Origin: Euryarchaeota archaeon UBA24
GTDB lineage: Archaea; Halobacteriota; Halobacteria; Halobacteriales; Hikarchaeaceae
NCBI GenBank assembly: GCA_002503845.1
Contig: DASO01000015.1
Span: forward strand, 1 to 49,555
DNA: 49,555 nt
Direction: 5' to 3'
How positions within the stretch are numbered: the first letter of the stretch is position 1; every line of letters starts with the position of its first letter. The notes under the pieces are model-generated. The model was not told the DNA's origin. It saw only the letters and a program-made list of their open reading frames with translations, and ran no database searches. The position numbers and the translations under genes are program-made. Positions 16,109 to 24,124 of the stretch are shown here, piece after piece.

Positions 16109-17762
16109 ATACGAGCACTATGAAGCGATAGTGGTGGGGGCAGGGCCAGGTGGTGCTGCTGCTGCTGCAGTACTGGCAGAGAATGATATTGAAACGATCG
16201 TGTTGGAAAGAGGAATAGAACCGGGATCAAAAAATGTATCTGGCGGTCTTATATACGCGGAAGAATCTTCCCCATATACTATTGATAATCTCTTTCCAGA
16301 ATTTAGAAACGAAGCTACAGAGAGGCCAATAACAGAATACAAACTTCACAATATATCTGGAGAAAAAGTGGCTTCATTTGATCTAAAAGGGCTTCATGAA
16401 TATGATACAAAATGGTGTGACTCAGTTCTTAGAAGAAAAATGGATTCTTGGCTTTCAAAAGAAGTACAAAATAGGACTCAAGAAACAGGAGGTGGCCTGA
16501 TAAGTGGGATACACGTGAACGGGTTGCTAAGGGATGAAAACGGGAAAATCGAGGGAGTGACTTGTGACGAAATAGATCCAATCACAGCAGATGTGGTGAT
16601 TGCGGCAGATGGGGTAACGTCTGGATTGGCTCGTGCATCGGGGTTAATGGACTGGGAGCGCCCAGAAGAATGGTTCCAAGGTGTAAAAGTGGTCGTTGAT
16701 CTAAAAGACGTAGATGGCATATTTGATTTAGAACCAGAAACGGGAATTGCTCATTTATTTTCCGGAGATCTTTTTGAGGGTGTTCGAGGAGGAGGGTTCT
16801 TGTATACGAATCGGGAATCATTGTCGATTGGAACAGTATTCCACCTAGATAGTATTATGGAGGAAGAAGCAGAGAGTCATGAATTATTAAACAAATTATT
16901 AACCCACCCATTATTGGGCCAATGGCTAGACAAAGATTATTGTGAATTGGAATATTCAGCAAAACTAGTACCAGATTCGAAAAAGGCCGCAAACCCAAAT
17001 CCACATTTAGATCGTCTTTTGCTCGTGGGGGATGCTGCAGGTCAAATGCAAGCCCAAGGGCCGATAATAAAAGGTATGAACCATGCAGTTACAGCAGGTG
17101 CGCTTGCAGCTGAAGCCTTTGTGGAGATGAACGGAAAGGGAGATAGTGGGAAAGCTGGTGAGAGATATGAATTAAAACTTCGTCAGACTGGGCTTATGAG
17201 TAAACTCCGTCCTCCAATGTATAGCGTTGTCAAGGTAGTGGCAGAGAACAAAGTTGCCACCGCAATAGTAGATGGTGTGTTGACCTCTCCTGTTGGTCGA
17301 GTGGCGATAAGGGCAATGGGGAAAAGAATAGGAAAATTATACAACGTACCCATCTTATCGATGGCAATACCAGATACTTCTACACCATACGTTACCCTCC
17401 CAACAATAATTGGTCAAGAAGTGGGAGAAATAATTAAAAGTAAAAACTTGGTAGATCCTCCAGAGTTAGCAGATCGTATTAGTAAACTATCATATGACAC
17501 AGATATAGGAAAGCCACACATCGAACTTATAGATAACTCGTACACTGTAAGTGGTGGTGCTGTGACTGCATGTCCAGTGAGTGCTGTTGGATTTGGAGGG
17601 GGTTGTTATCGCGTAGAAGAAATAGAAGTAGATGGGACGGTTGAACTTCGGGTTAGCTTAGATACGCAGCCGTGTATTGAGTGTGGTACGTGTGCAGTAG
17701 TAGCCGAAACGGAGTGGAGCAACCCAAGAGGAAACAAAGGTGTCGAGTTCAAATACGGATAA
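16101..17762 (+). CDS. ETF:quinone oxidoreductase, FixC-FixX fusion
   Basis: This membrane-associated flavoprotein passes electrons from ETF to the quinone pool. The 553-aa chain has the FAD-binding GAGPGGAAAA motif at about residues 12-21, the second FAD contact GDAAGQMQAQGPIIKGM (about 311-327) and a C-terminal FixX-like ferredoxin domain. That domain has CPVSAV and CIECGTC for one [4Fe-4S] cluster (about 492-535). Bacterial FixC and FixX are separate proteins, so this is a natural fusion. It follows etfA with overlap and is followed by a small overlapping gene, so the four genes probably form one transcript. Confidence 0.93.
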   Translation: MREYEHYEAIVVGAGPGGAAAAAVLAENDIETIVLERGIEPGSKNVSGGLIYAEESSPYTIDNLFPEFRNEATERPITEYKLHNISGEKVASFDLKGLHEYDTKWCDSVLRRKMDSWLSKEVQNRTQETGGGLISGIHVNGLLRDENGKIEGVTCDEIDPITADVVIAADGVTSGLARASGLMDWERPEEWFQGVKVVVDLKDVDGIFDLEPETGIAHLFSGDLFEGVRGGGFLYTNRESLSIGTVFHLDSIMEEEAESHELLNKLLTHPLLGQWLDKDYCELEYSAKLVPDSKKAANPNPHLDRLLLVGDAAGQMQAQGPIIKGMNHAVTAGALAAEAFVEMNGKGDSGKAGERYELKLRQTGLMSKLRPPMYSVVKVVAENKVATAIVDGVLTSPVGRVAIRAMGKRIGKLYNVPILSMAIPDTSTPYVTLPTIIGQEVGEIIKSKNLVDPPELADRISKLSYDTDIGKPHIELIDNSYTVSGGAVTACPVSAVGFGGGCYRVEEIEVDGTVELRVSLDTQPCIECGTCAVVAETEWSNPRGNKGVEFKYG

Positions 17763-18138
17763 AAGATTGGATGATTTTTCAGATAGAATAGAGATTCTTG
17801 AAGGAGAACTACGAAGGGAAATTGAAAGAAATTGCGGTAGCAGATTGGTAGAATGGGATTCTGCTTTAGATTGCCTCATGATAGGGTTTGGGCCAGCTAT
17901 TGCTATGTATATAGAGGCCCGAATAAAAGGAAAATTAATTCCCATAACTCCAGAACAATTCGAAAGAATTGAATCAATTATGAATGGTTGGTTGGAAATA
18001 TATGCAAAATACTATGGAGAAGATATTGAAGCGAATTTTAGTATAAGAGAAGCATCGTTATTATTTCTTGAAACGCATGACATTCAGGATGTTGCAGAAA
18101 TGCTAACGAAAATTCCAAAAAAAAAAATTAACCAGTAA
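17740..18138 (+). CDS. Small acidic helical protein in the ETF operon
   Basis: This 132-aa protein starts at GTG 17740, overlapping the fixCX end by 23 nt; no in-frame ATG lies earlier than residue 47, inside the fold. It is predominantly helical, begins with a charged coiled-coil-like stretch (about residues 9-30) and has a hydrophobic centre (CLMIGFGPAIAMYI, about 44-57). I do not recognise a family. The tight overlap suggests an accessory or assembly role for ETF or its quinone reductase, but that is only context. Confidence 0.7.
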   Translation: MSSSNTDKRLDDFSDRIEILEGELRREIERNCGSRLVEWDSALDCLMIGFGPAIAMYIEARIKGKLIPITPEQFERIESIMNGWLEIYAKYYGEDIEANFSIREASLLFLETHDIQDVAEMLTKIPKKKINQ

Positions 18139-18807
18139 CTAAGATGGAGTGGGTGAGAGGTAACTTTCCCACAAATCTAGAGTAATAGAATCATTCTCGG
18201 GATAAGAATCACCCCAGAGTTCTTGTGCTGAAAATCGGACTTTATACACAGGTTCGGCGAGATACTCCCCGCGCACTATGGCATCTGGCAGGGGGAATGT
18301 TCCAAAAATTTGTTCGATCGTTCCAGTACTTTTTTGAGCATATGCGGGGGCCCTACAATGGCCAAATTCATTATTAGATTTTACTACAACTTCATCCCCT
18401 ATATGAAAATTATTTTTCGTGGGTTCGACTTCTTTGAGCTTGTCTTTTTTGAATGATTCCAATACTTTAGTGGTCAAATCAGGATCAGGGTTGGATTCGT
18501 TTTGTTGTGCACCCGATGGGAGAGACTCTCGGCGAGAATCGATATCTTCTCTCGTTAAGATTCCTTTCTCAATTAACAACATTTCAATGCTATCGAGCCA
18601 TTTTTCAAAATAGCTGAGTTGAAGGTATCGCAGTGGTGGAATTCTCTCTGATGCATGACGTTTTTCGTCTACTTTGTAAATACCATGTACTTGAATTATT
18701 TTGTTAATTACAAAGACTTCCTGTTCCCATCTTTCGTGGAATTGGGCAGAATCCATTTTGATTGGGCCGAATCCATGTATTCCCCCTAAATCGTGTATGG
18801 CTTTCAT
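18139..18807 (-). CDS. Nitrile hydratase beta subunit (no alpha subunit nearby)
   Basis: The 222-aa protein matches the beta subunit of nitrile hydratase (nitrile + water to amide): N-terminal IHDLGGIHGFGPI, then a helical middle, then an SH3-like C-terminal domain. That domain has GHCRAPAYAQKSTGTIEQI (about residues 148-166), EPVYKVRFSAQELWG (about 185-199) and a LDLWESYL end. The metal site sits in the alpha subunit (CxxCSC), and no such gene is visible in this window. An alpha subunit must be encoded elsewhere, or this protein has another role. Thiocyanate hydrolase subunits are related and are an alternative. It is convergent with the ETF operon. Confidence 0.86.
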   Translation of the reverse strand: MKAIHDLGGIHGFGPIKMDSAQFHERWEQEVFVINKIIQVHGIYKVDEKRHASERIPPLRYLQLSYFEKWLDSIEMLLIEKGILTREDIDSRRESLPSGAQQNESNPDPDLTTKVLESFKKDKLKEVEPTKNNFHIGDEVVVKSNNEFGHCRAPAYAQKSTGTIEQIFGTFPLPDAIVRGEYLAEPVYKVRFSAQELWGDSYPENDSITLDLWESYLSPTPS

Positions 18808-18846
18808 GTAGAGATATGAGAGTTGATATTTAATAAATATAACTGG

Positions 18847-19983
18847 TTATTTTGGAGGCAGGATGACTTGTCTAATTGCAGATCCGCCTTCTTCTAATGC
18901 CTCCATTGCTTCATTGATCTCAGAAAGTGGACGTTTGCTGCTGATCATTTCTTTTAACGACATATGCCCTGCCACAACTAGATCTGCTAGCATGGGGATT
19001 GCTGTTTGAAGACTGTAAGACCCATTAAAGGATCCAATTATAGATTTTTCCCGTACGACCATCTCATATAGATTGAGATTGACTGTATGTTTTTTTGCAG
19101 GAGTTGTTCCGACTAGGACTACAGATCCTGTAGAGTGAAGAGATTCCACTGCCTGTTCGACGACTTTTGGATTTCCAACAACATCAAACGCATAATCTAC
19201 GCCGCGTCCATCGGTTATTTGTTTGATTCGGTCTACAGGATCTTCTTCACTGGCATTGATTATGTGGGTCGCGCCGAGATTTTTGGCTACTTGGAGTTTC
19301 TCAGGGATCATGTCTACTGCAATAATAGTTACCGCTCCACGGACCACAGCCCCTTGTAGAGCGCTCAATCCAACGCCCCCTGCTCCAAAGATGGCGACTG
19401 ATGCTCCTGCTTCGATGTTTGCCGTGTTCATCACAGCCCCCGCTCCAGTAAATACACCGCATCCTAAAAGAGTTGCTTCATCTAAGGGGAGTTTATCGTT
19501 GATTTTAATTGCTACTTCTTCAGTTACATTGGTAAACTGTGTAAAGGATGAAACTCCATGGCAGTGGTATATTTTTTCTCCATCCCGGTAGAATCTACGT
19601 TCCCCAGTGCGGAGAGTTCCTGCGTGGCGGGATGTTAGCCTTGCATTGCATAAATTAGATCTTCCCTGTCTACAATATTCACAGATACCACATGCGGGCC
19701 TTCCAAGCACTACGTGATCTCCAGGAGATAGAGTGGTAACAGAATCTCCGACTTGACGTACGATTCCAGCTCCTTCATGCCCCATTACGAGGGGATACTG
19801 TTCATTGATATTTCCTAATGCCATGGCAACGTCAGTATGACATAAACTTCCGGCAACAATTTGTACTAAGACTTCTTCGCCGGTGGGCTCTTCCACTTCT
19901 ATTTCACAAATAGTAGCAGGTCTTGATTCAGTGAATTTTCCATTACTAGTTGGTTTTTCGAGGATAGCTGCTATTGATTCCAT
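18847..19983 (-). CDS. Zinc-dependent alcohol dehydrogenase, class III-like
   Basis: This is an NAD(P)-dependent medium-chain dehydrogenase of 378 aa. Catalytic zinc ligands are C48 (SLCHTDV), H69 (MGHEGAG) and C175 (GCGVFTG). The structural zinc is held by C98, C101, C104 and C112. The Rossmann motif GAGGVGLSAL is near residue 200. The layout is that of class III/glutathione-independent ADHs acting on alcohols or aldehydes; substrate unknown. It is separated from the nitrile hydratase beta gene by 39 nt in the same direction, so the two may be co-transcribed, and it is divergent from the cyclodeaminase-like gene. Confidence 0.92.
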   Translation of the reverse strand: MESIAAILEKPTSNGKFTESRPATICEIEVEEPTGEEVLVQIVAGSLCHTDVAMALGNINEQYPLVMGHEGAGIVRQVGDSVTTLSPGDHVVLGRPACGICEYCRQGRSNLCNARLTSRHAGTLRTGERRFYRDGEKIYHCHGVSSFTQFTNVTEEVAIKINDKLPLDEATLLGCGVFTGAGAVMNTANIEAGASVAIFGAGGVGLSALQGAVVRGAVTIIAVDMIPEKLQVAKNLGATHIINASEEDPVDRIKQITDGRGVDYAFDVVGNPKVVEQAVESLHSTGSVVLVGTTPAKKHTVNLNLYEMVVREKSIIGSFNGSYSLQTAIPMLADLVVAGHMSLKEMISSKRPLSEINEAMEALEEGGSAIRQVILPPK

Positions 19984-20085
19984 GGGGGTTTATTCTTCAT
20001 TTAGAGACTTAACTTCGTTTATAGGAGCTTAGAAGAGGGTTGAGAGGGAAAAGTGATAAGTAGGTGTAAGGGTTGCAAAGGAGAT

Positions 20086-21228
20086 ATGACTCGGGTTATC
20101 ACTGAAGAGGATATTGCTGAAAATCTACAGGTAACAGAGATTATTTCTGCGGTCGAAAGAATGTTTGTTGGTTTTGGAGAAGAGATGGCTGCGACAGATA
20201 CTCGAGAAGATATTCTGAGTCCTCAATCTATTTCTGGAGAAGATATTGATGCGAAATCACATCTATTGAAAACTATGGGCGGGGTAGTACCATCATTGGA
20301 AGTTGGTGCCATAAGAATTAATTCAAACATAGTAACATGGAAAACTAGAGAGGGGAAACGAACTAAAAATAAAATACCAGGAGATAGTGGAAAGTACACA
20401 GGTTTGGTTTTGTTGTTTAGTACTAAGACTGGGGAATTATTGTCCATATTTCCAGATGGGATTATTCAGACTTACCGAGTAGCTGCGACAAGTGCAATTG
20501 CAGCAAAATATTTAGCTATAGAAGATAGCAATCGGGTTGGTATTTTAGGAACAGGCCCCCAAGCTAGGGCCCATTTGCTAGCTTTTGAGGATATATATGG
20601 GATAGAAAGTGCAAAAATATACTCCCCAACTTCAAAGAATCGAGAAATATTTGTTTCTTCAATGAGGGACGAGACGGATATGGATTTGGTTGCTACGACC
20701 ACTCCTGAAGAAGTTTTTCAAGAGGTGGACATCATACAATGTGCAACTAATTCGTTGGATCCAGTATTCAATATGGAATGGGTTTCAGAAGGAACCCACG
20801 TAGGGGTATTAAATGGGAAAGAGCCCCCAACTGATTTTTTCCAAGAGGGGATGTTTGACGTATTTGTACAATCGTGGCCGAAGATCAAGATTTATGAAGA
20901 AATTGGAACTACAGTTAAAGAACGAAAGATACCAGCTAAGAATATTAATTACTATGTAGTGGGAGACCCAGCAAGAATACCAGAATTTTCCGTAGATAAT
21001 ACGGAGGAATCTGATCGGATTGAATGGGACAGGGTTCCAAGTTTGCACGAGGCAATAATGGGGAATATAAAAAGAGAAAAATTAGAAGATAGAACGGCGT
21101 TTTATAATCGGGGTTTTGGGGCGCAGTTTGCAGCTGCGGGATGGGCTTTACATCAGCTAGCAGAAAGAGAGGAAATAGGACACATAGTTCCAACCCAATG
21201 GTTTGAGCAAGAAATACAAGGGACATGA
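20086..21228 (+). CDS. Ornithine cyclodeaminase / mu-crystallin family protein
   Basis: The 380-aa NAD(P)-binding protein has the family pattern: N-terminal ITEEDIAENL, substrate loop around residues 85-130, TYRVAATSAIAAKYLA at about 137-152 and the dinucleotide motif GILGTGPQARAHL at about 161-173. Members include ornithine cyclodeaminase, alanine dehydrogenase and imine or ketimine reductases, so the reaction is uncertain. A GTG at 20053 gives 11 extra residues and lies at leaderless spacing from a TTTATAGG near 20018. The ATG at 20086 starts exactly where homologues usually do, and a GGAG precedes it, though very closely. Either start is possible. Confidence 0.85.
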   Translation: MTRVITEEDIAENLQVTEIISAVERMFVGFGEEMAATDTREDILSPQSISGEDIDAKSHLLKTMGGVVPSLEVGAIRINSNIVTWKTREGKRTKNKIPGDSGKYTGLVLLFSTKTGELLSIFPDGIIQTYRVAATSAIAAKYLAIEDSNRVGILGTGPQARAHLLAFEDIYGIESAKIYSPTSKNREIFVSSMRDETDMDLVATTTPEEVFQEVDIIQCATNSLDPVFNMEWVSEGTHVGVLNGKEPPTDFFQEGMFDVFVQSWPKIKIYEEIGTTVKERKIPAKNINYYVVGDPARIPEFSVDNTEESDRIEWDRVPSLHEAIMGNIKREKLEDRTAFYNRGFGAQFAAAGWALHQLAEREEIGHIVPTQWFEQEIQGT

Positions 21229-21312
21229 GGATTGCAGAGAAGGGAATTGATAGTAAGAATCCACATCGAGTCCCCCGATAGTCTTTAGTAGATAGATTGG
21301 TTATAAATTGCA

Positions 21313-21606
21313 ATGGCAGAGATCTGCTCAACGTGTGGGTTACCCGAGGAGCTTTGCATTTGCGAGGACGTGGCGAAAGAATCTCAGCAAATAACAATTC
21401 GGACAGATACTAGAAGATATGGTAAAGCAGTGACGGTTATCCAAGGTTTTGATCCAAAGGATGTTGATCTCGGGAGCCTTGCTTCATCTCTAAAAGCTAA
21501 GTTTGCTTGTGGAGGTACCGTTGAAAATGGATCAATAGAATTGCAAGGAGACCATACTGCAAGAGTTATAAAATTCCTTCAAGAGAAGGGATTTACCGTG
21601 GCATAA
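21313..21606 (+). CDS. Translation initiation factor aIF1 (SUI1)
   Basis: This 97-aa SUI1-domain protein controls start-codon selection on the small ribosomal subunit. It has an N-terminal zinc knuckle ([13 protein letters not shown], residues about 5-17) and the SUI1 core: [31 protein letters not shown] (about 62-80) and a C-terminal amphipathic helix. The length is normal for archaea. It stands among catabolic genes and is probably transcribed alone. Confidence 0.96.
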   Translation: MAEICSTCGLPEELCICEDVAKESQQITIRTDTRRYGKAVTVIQGFDPKDVDLGSLASSLKAKFACGGTVENGSIELQGDHTARVIKFLQEKGFTVA

Positions 21607-21642
21607 GACCTATTGGGTAGAAAGAAGTAGGCTAAATCATAG

Positions 21643-22353
21643 ATGGTTAATGAAAAAGTTGCAGTTTTGATTGCTGCAGGGACGGGGATGGGTGCAGATG
21701 CAGCTAAAAAATTAGCTTCAGAGGGATTTAAAGTATCAATACTTTCGTCCTCTGGGAAAGGAGAAACGTTGGCGAAAGAACTAGGAGGATTTGGAGTGAC
21801 AGGGTCCAATCAATCGAAAGTTGACATAAAGAAACTTATTGATGGCACAATTGATAGATGGGGAAGGGTAGATGTTCTAGTAAATAGTGCAGGTCATGGT
21901 CCCAAAGGTCCGATTCTAGATATTTCAGATGAGGAGTGGTACAAGGGTATGGACACATATTTGATGAATGTGGTTCATGCTGCCCAATTAGTTACCCCTA
22001 TTATGCAATCCCAAAAATCCGGGGTCATAATTAACATATCTACTTTCGCAGTATTTGAACCAGATCCCATGTTTCCTACTTCAGTTATATTTAGGTCTGC
22101 TTTGGCGGCATTCACTAAATTATTTGCAGATGAATATGCTTCTAAAAATATTAGGATGAACAATATATTACCAGGTTTTATTAATAGCAAGGGTTTGCCC
22201 GAAAAAGAGGAAATTAAATCTAGAATTCCATTGAATCGATATGGAACGACTGAGGAAATATCTAGTTTGGTGAGCTTTTTAGCATCTGATGGGGCAGCAT
22301 ACATCACAGGTCAGAATATTCGAGTGGATGGTGGCATTACCAGATCAATTTAA
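21643..22353 (+). CDS. SDR-fold protein lacking the catalytic Tyr-Lys pair
   Basis: This is a short-chain dehydrogenase/reductase fold of 236 aa with N80-S-A-G (the NAG-type motif), the structural Asn in LMNVV, S133 in NISTFA and the C-terminal AAYITGQNIRVDGG. Where the active-site Tyr-x3-Lys belongs it reads SVIFR: S147 and R151. The cofactor loop is AAGTGMG, without the usual leading TG. It therefore may not be a standard oxidoreductase. I have seen similar SDR variants in proteobacteria, so this is probably a real subfamily rather than a damaged gene. It lies directly before the cupin module. Confidence 0.86.
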   Translation: MVNEKVAVLIAAGTGMGADAAKKLASEGFKVSILSSSGKGETLAKELGGFGVTGSNQSKVDIKKLIDGTIDRWGRVDVLVNSAGHGPKGPILDISDEEWYKGMDTYLMNVVHAAQLVTPIMQSQKSGVIINISTFAVFEPDPMFPTSVIFRSALAAFTKLFADEYASKNIRMNNILPGFINSKGLPEKEEIKSRIPLNRYGTTEEISSLVSFLASDGAAYITGQNIRVDGGITRSI

Positions 22354-22442
22354 AGTCATATTAGTTCCCGGTTGGAATGCAAAAATAAAACGTCATCATT
22401 TAGATAGATCAAGGACTAACACATCATACGGATTAAAAGATT

Positions 22443-23153
22443 ATGTGCAATGATCACCCTCATAGAACAGATGGCGGAAAAAGTATAACGGTGCAGCAAG
22501 CAGTAGATGCTGCTTATGAAAAAACGTTTCCCGGGAAAAGGACTTACGTAACAGCTTTAGAAACAGATAGATATGATTATAAAGATGTCTGGAAGAGCCT
22601 CAGAGATCCTGAAAAGAGATTGATCAGAGGGAGTGAAATACCAATGAAGGCCAAATCTTCACCACCACAAGGATCTCAAACGTGGGGGAAACAGCTTGTA
22701 AGGCCCTGGTCGGGGATCACCCAGTCATTACAGTTACATTATAGAGTTCTAGCTCCCGAAAGCCATGGGAAAAAACACTACCATCAGAATGAAGCCATGT
22801 TGTATATTTTAGAAGGGGAGGGATATGAAATCCATGATGGTCAAGAGTATAAGTGGGAAGCAGGAGACCTTGCAATCATAAGAGGGGGGACTGTTCATCG
22901 CCACTATAGTTCAGATCCAGAAAACCTATGCAAAGGTCTAATTATAAAACCAAAGGCAGTGTGTCAATTTTTGCATCTGTTATATCAGGGATTTGCAGAG
23001 AATTATCCCTCAGAAAGGTGTCGTGTTGACCCAGAATGGACGCCTGATGAACTTTGGACAGATAAAAAGCAATTGTATCATGCAGGAGATTTACTAGATG
23101 TAATATCACATAAAGAAGGTGCACAAAAAGAACGTCTTAAGGAGAGGGTATAA
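22443..23153 (+). CDS. Cupin subunit A, copy 1 (gentisate-dioxygenase-like half)
   Basis: The 236-aa single-cupin protein has first-motif ligands H112 and H114 in KKHYHQNEAM, a LEGEGYEIHDG turn, the second motif WEAGDLAIIRGGTVHRHYS with H152 (or H154), and long flanks. The position of the usual cupin Glu holds Ala, with a Glu one residue earlier, so the metal site looks like the three-His type of gentisate 1,2-dioxygenase, an Fe(II) ring-cleaving enzyme. The stop is one base before the start of cupin B. A paralogous A-B pair lies at 44003-45474. The ring-cleavage role is inferred from fold and ligands only. Confidence 0.85.
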   Translation: MCNDHPHRTDGGKSITVQQAVDAAYEKTFPGKRTYVTALETDRYDYKDVWKSLRDPEKRLIRGSEIPMKAKSSPPQGSQTWGKQLVRPWSGITQSLQLHYRVLAPESHGKKHYHQNEAMLYILEGEGYEIHDGQEYKWEAGDLAIIRGGTVHRHYSSDPENLCKGLIIKPKAVCQFLHLLYQGFAENYPSERCRVDPEWTPDELWTDKKQLYHAGDLLDVISHKEGAQKERLKERV

Positions 23154-23154
23154 A

Positions 23155-23757
23155 ATGGCAAAGGAATACACACACAAAGAAGAAAGGTTGTCATACAATA
23201 AAGGAGAAAAGGTGGCTTCGTATTATGGTGAAGCAATAGAAACATCAAAACAGAATCCTATGGCACAGCATGGGAGTGGGCCTGATAAAAAGGTCATCAA
23301 ACCGGAAGAAATGCCTTGGGAATATTCCCAACAGGGTATCCTGAAACATGTTATAAATGAGAAGTTGGCCAAGGAACTGGGCGCTTCTGTTAGAGGGACC
23401 GACATATACATGCAAGTCATACCTCCAGGGGGGAGATCTGGAAAGCATCGTCATATGAGCGAAGAATTGATTTTTGTGATAGAAGGGGAAGGATATGACC
23501 TACACTGGGATCCTACGTTACACGTGGGGCAGGATGTTGCACATTGGACATATCCAGAAGAAGCACTGAGGTTTGATTGGATACCAGAAGATGTGATATA
23601 TATTCCAACAAATACGGTCCACCAACATTTTAATAAAAGTCAAGAAGTCCCTGCAAGAATTCTATGCTGCCAAAGTAGACTTTATAATACACTTGGTTAT
23701 GGGATGGAAGATTTAGAACAATTCGAAAATGCACCAGAATACGAAGAAACTGATTAA
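23155..23757 (+). CDS. Cupin subunit B, copy 1
   Basis: This 200-aa single-cupin protein is distinct from cupin A. It has ligands H98, H100 and E104 in GKHRHMSEEL, a second His near residue 156 in NTVHQHFN, and a long insertion rich in Trp/Tyr between the two cupin motifs. The motif IKPEEMPWE (about 48-56) and the C-terminal DLEQFENAPE are shared with its paralogue at 44003-44686. The start at 23155 (ATAAAATGGC) follows the cupin A stop by one base; an in-frame start at 23119 inside cupin A is unlikely. The tight pairing suggests that A and B form one enzyme. Confidence 0.86.
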   Translation: MAKEYTHKEERLSYNKGEKVASYYGEAIETSKQNPMAQHGSGPDKKVIKPEEMPWEYSQQGILKHVINEKLAKELGASVRGTDIYMQVIPPGGRSGKHRHMSEELIFVIEGEGYDLHWDPTLHVGQDVAHWTYPEEALRFDWIPEDVIYIPTNTVHQHFNKSQEVPARILCCQSRLYNTLGYGMEDLEQFENAPEYEETD

Positions 23758-24119
23758 GACTCAATATAGATTAAATCATTTTCTATGAGAAGTTTGTATG
23801 GTTTTAAGCTCATATCAGGAAATGATAAACACTTTCCAGAGGGGATATGATATTGGAGTTGGTGCCATGGACAGCTGACTACTTCTCCTTGATAATCCCA
23901 TGCTAGTTGAAAATTATTTTCGCGTTTTCCATAAAGAGTTCCTTCGTTAATTGTACCATTACTACATAAAGGCCCATATTGATGGGGGCAAACATTGGGT
24001 ATTGCATGGAAATCTCCATCAATATTGAATAGTCCGATCTCAACCCTACCTATCCTAACTATTTTATGACCACCAGGAGAGATGTCTTTGGTCTTAGCCA
24101 CTAGATGTTTTTTTACCAT
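23754..24119 (-). CDS. Rieske [2Fe-2S] ferredoxin
   Basis: The 121-aa protein is a single Rieske domain: C44-P-H46 in VCPHQYGPLC and C83-P-W-H86 in SCPWHQLQYHIPSGKC bind the cluster through two Cys and two His. It has no transmembrane anchor, so it is a soluble electron donor of the ring-hydroxylating-oxygenase ferredoxin or NirD type. It is 5 nt downstream of the amidohydrolase, in the same direction, and its end overlaps the cupin B end on the other strand by 4 nt. No oxygenase alpha subunit is visible in the window. Confidence 0.92.
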   Translation of the reverse strand: MVKKHLVAKTKDISPGGHKIVRIGRVEIGLFNIDGDFHAIPNVCPHQYGPLCSNGTINEGTLYGKRENNFQLAWDYQGEVVSCPWHQLQYHIPSGKCLSFPDMSLKPYKLLIENDLIYIES

Positions 24120-24124
24120 AGTTA

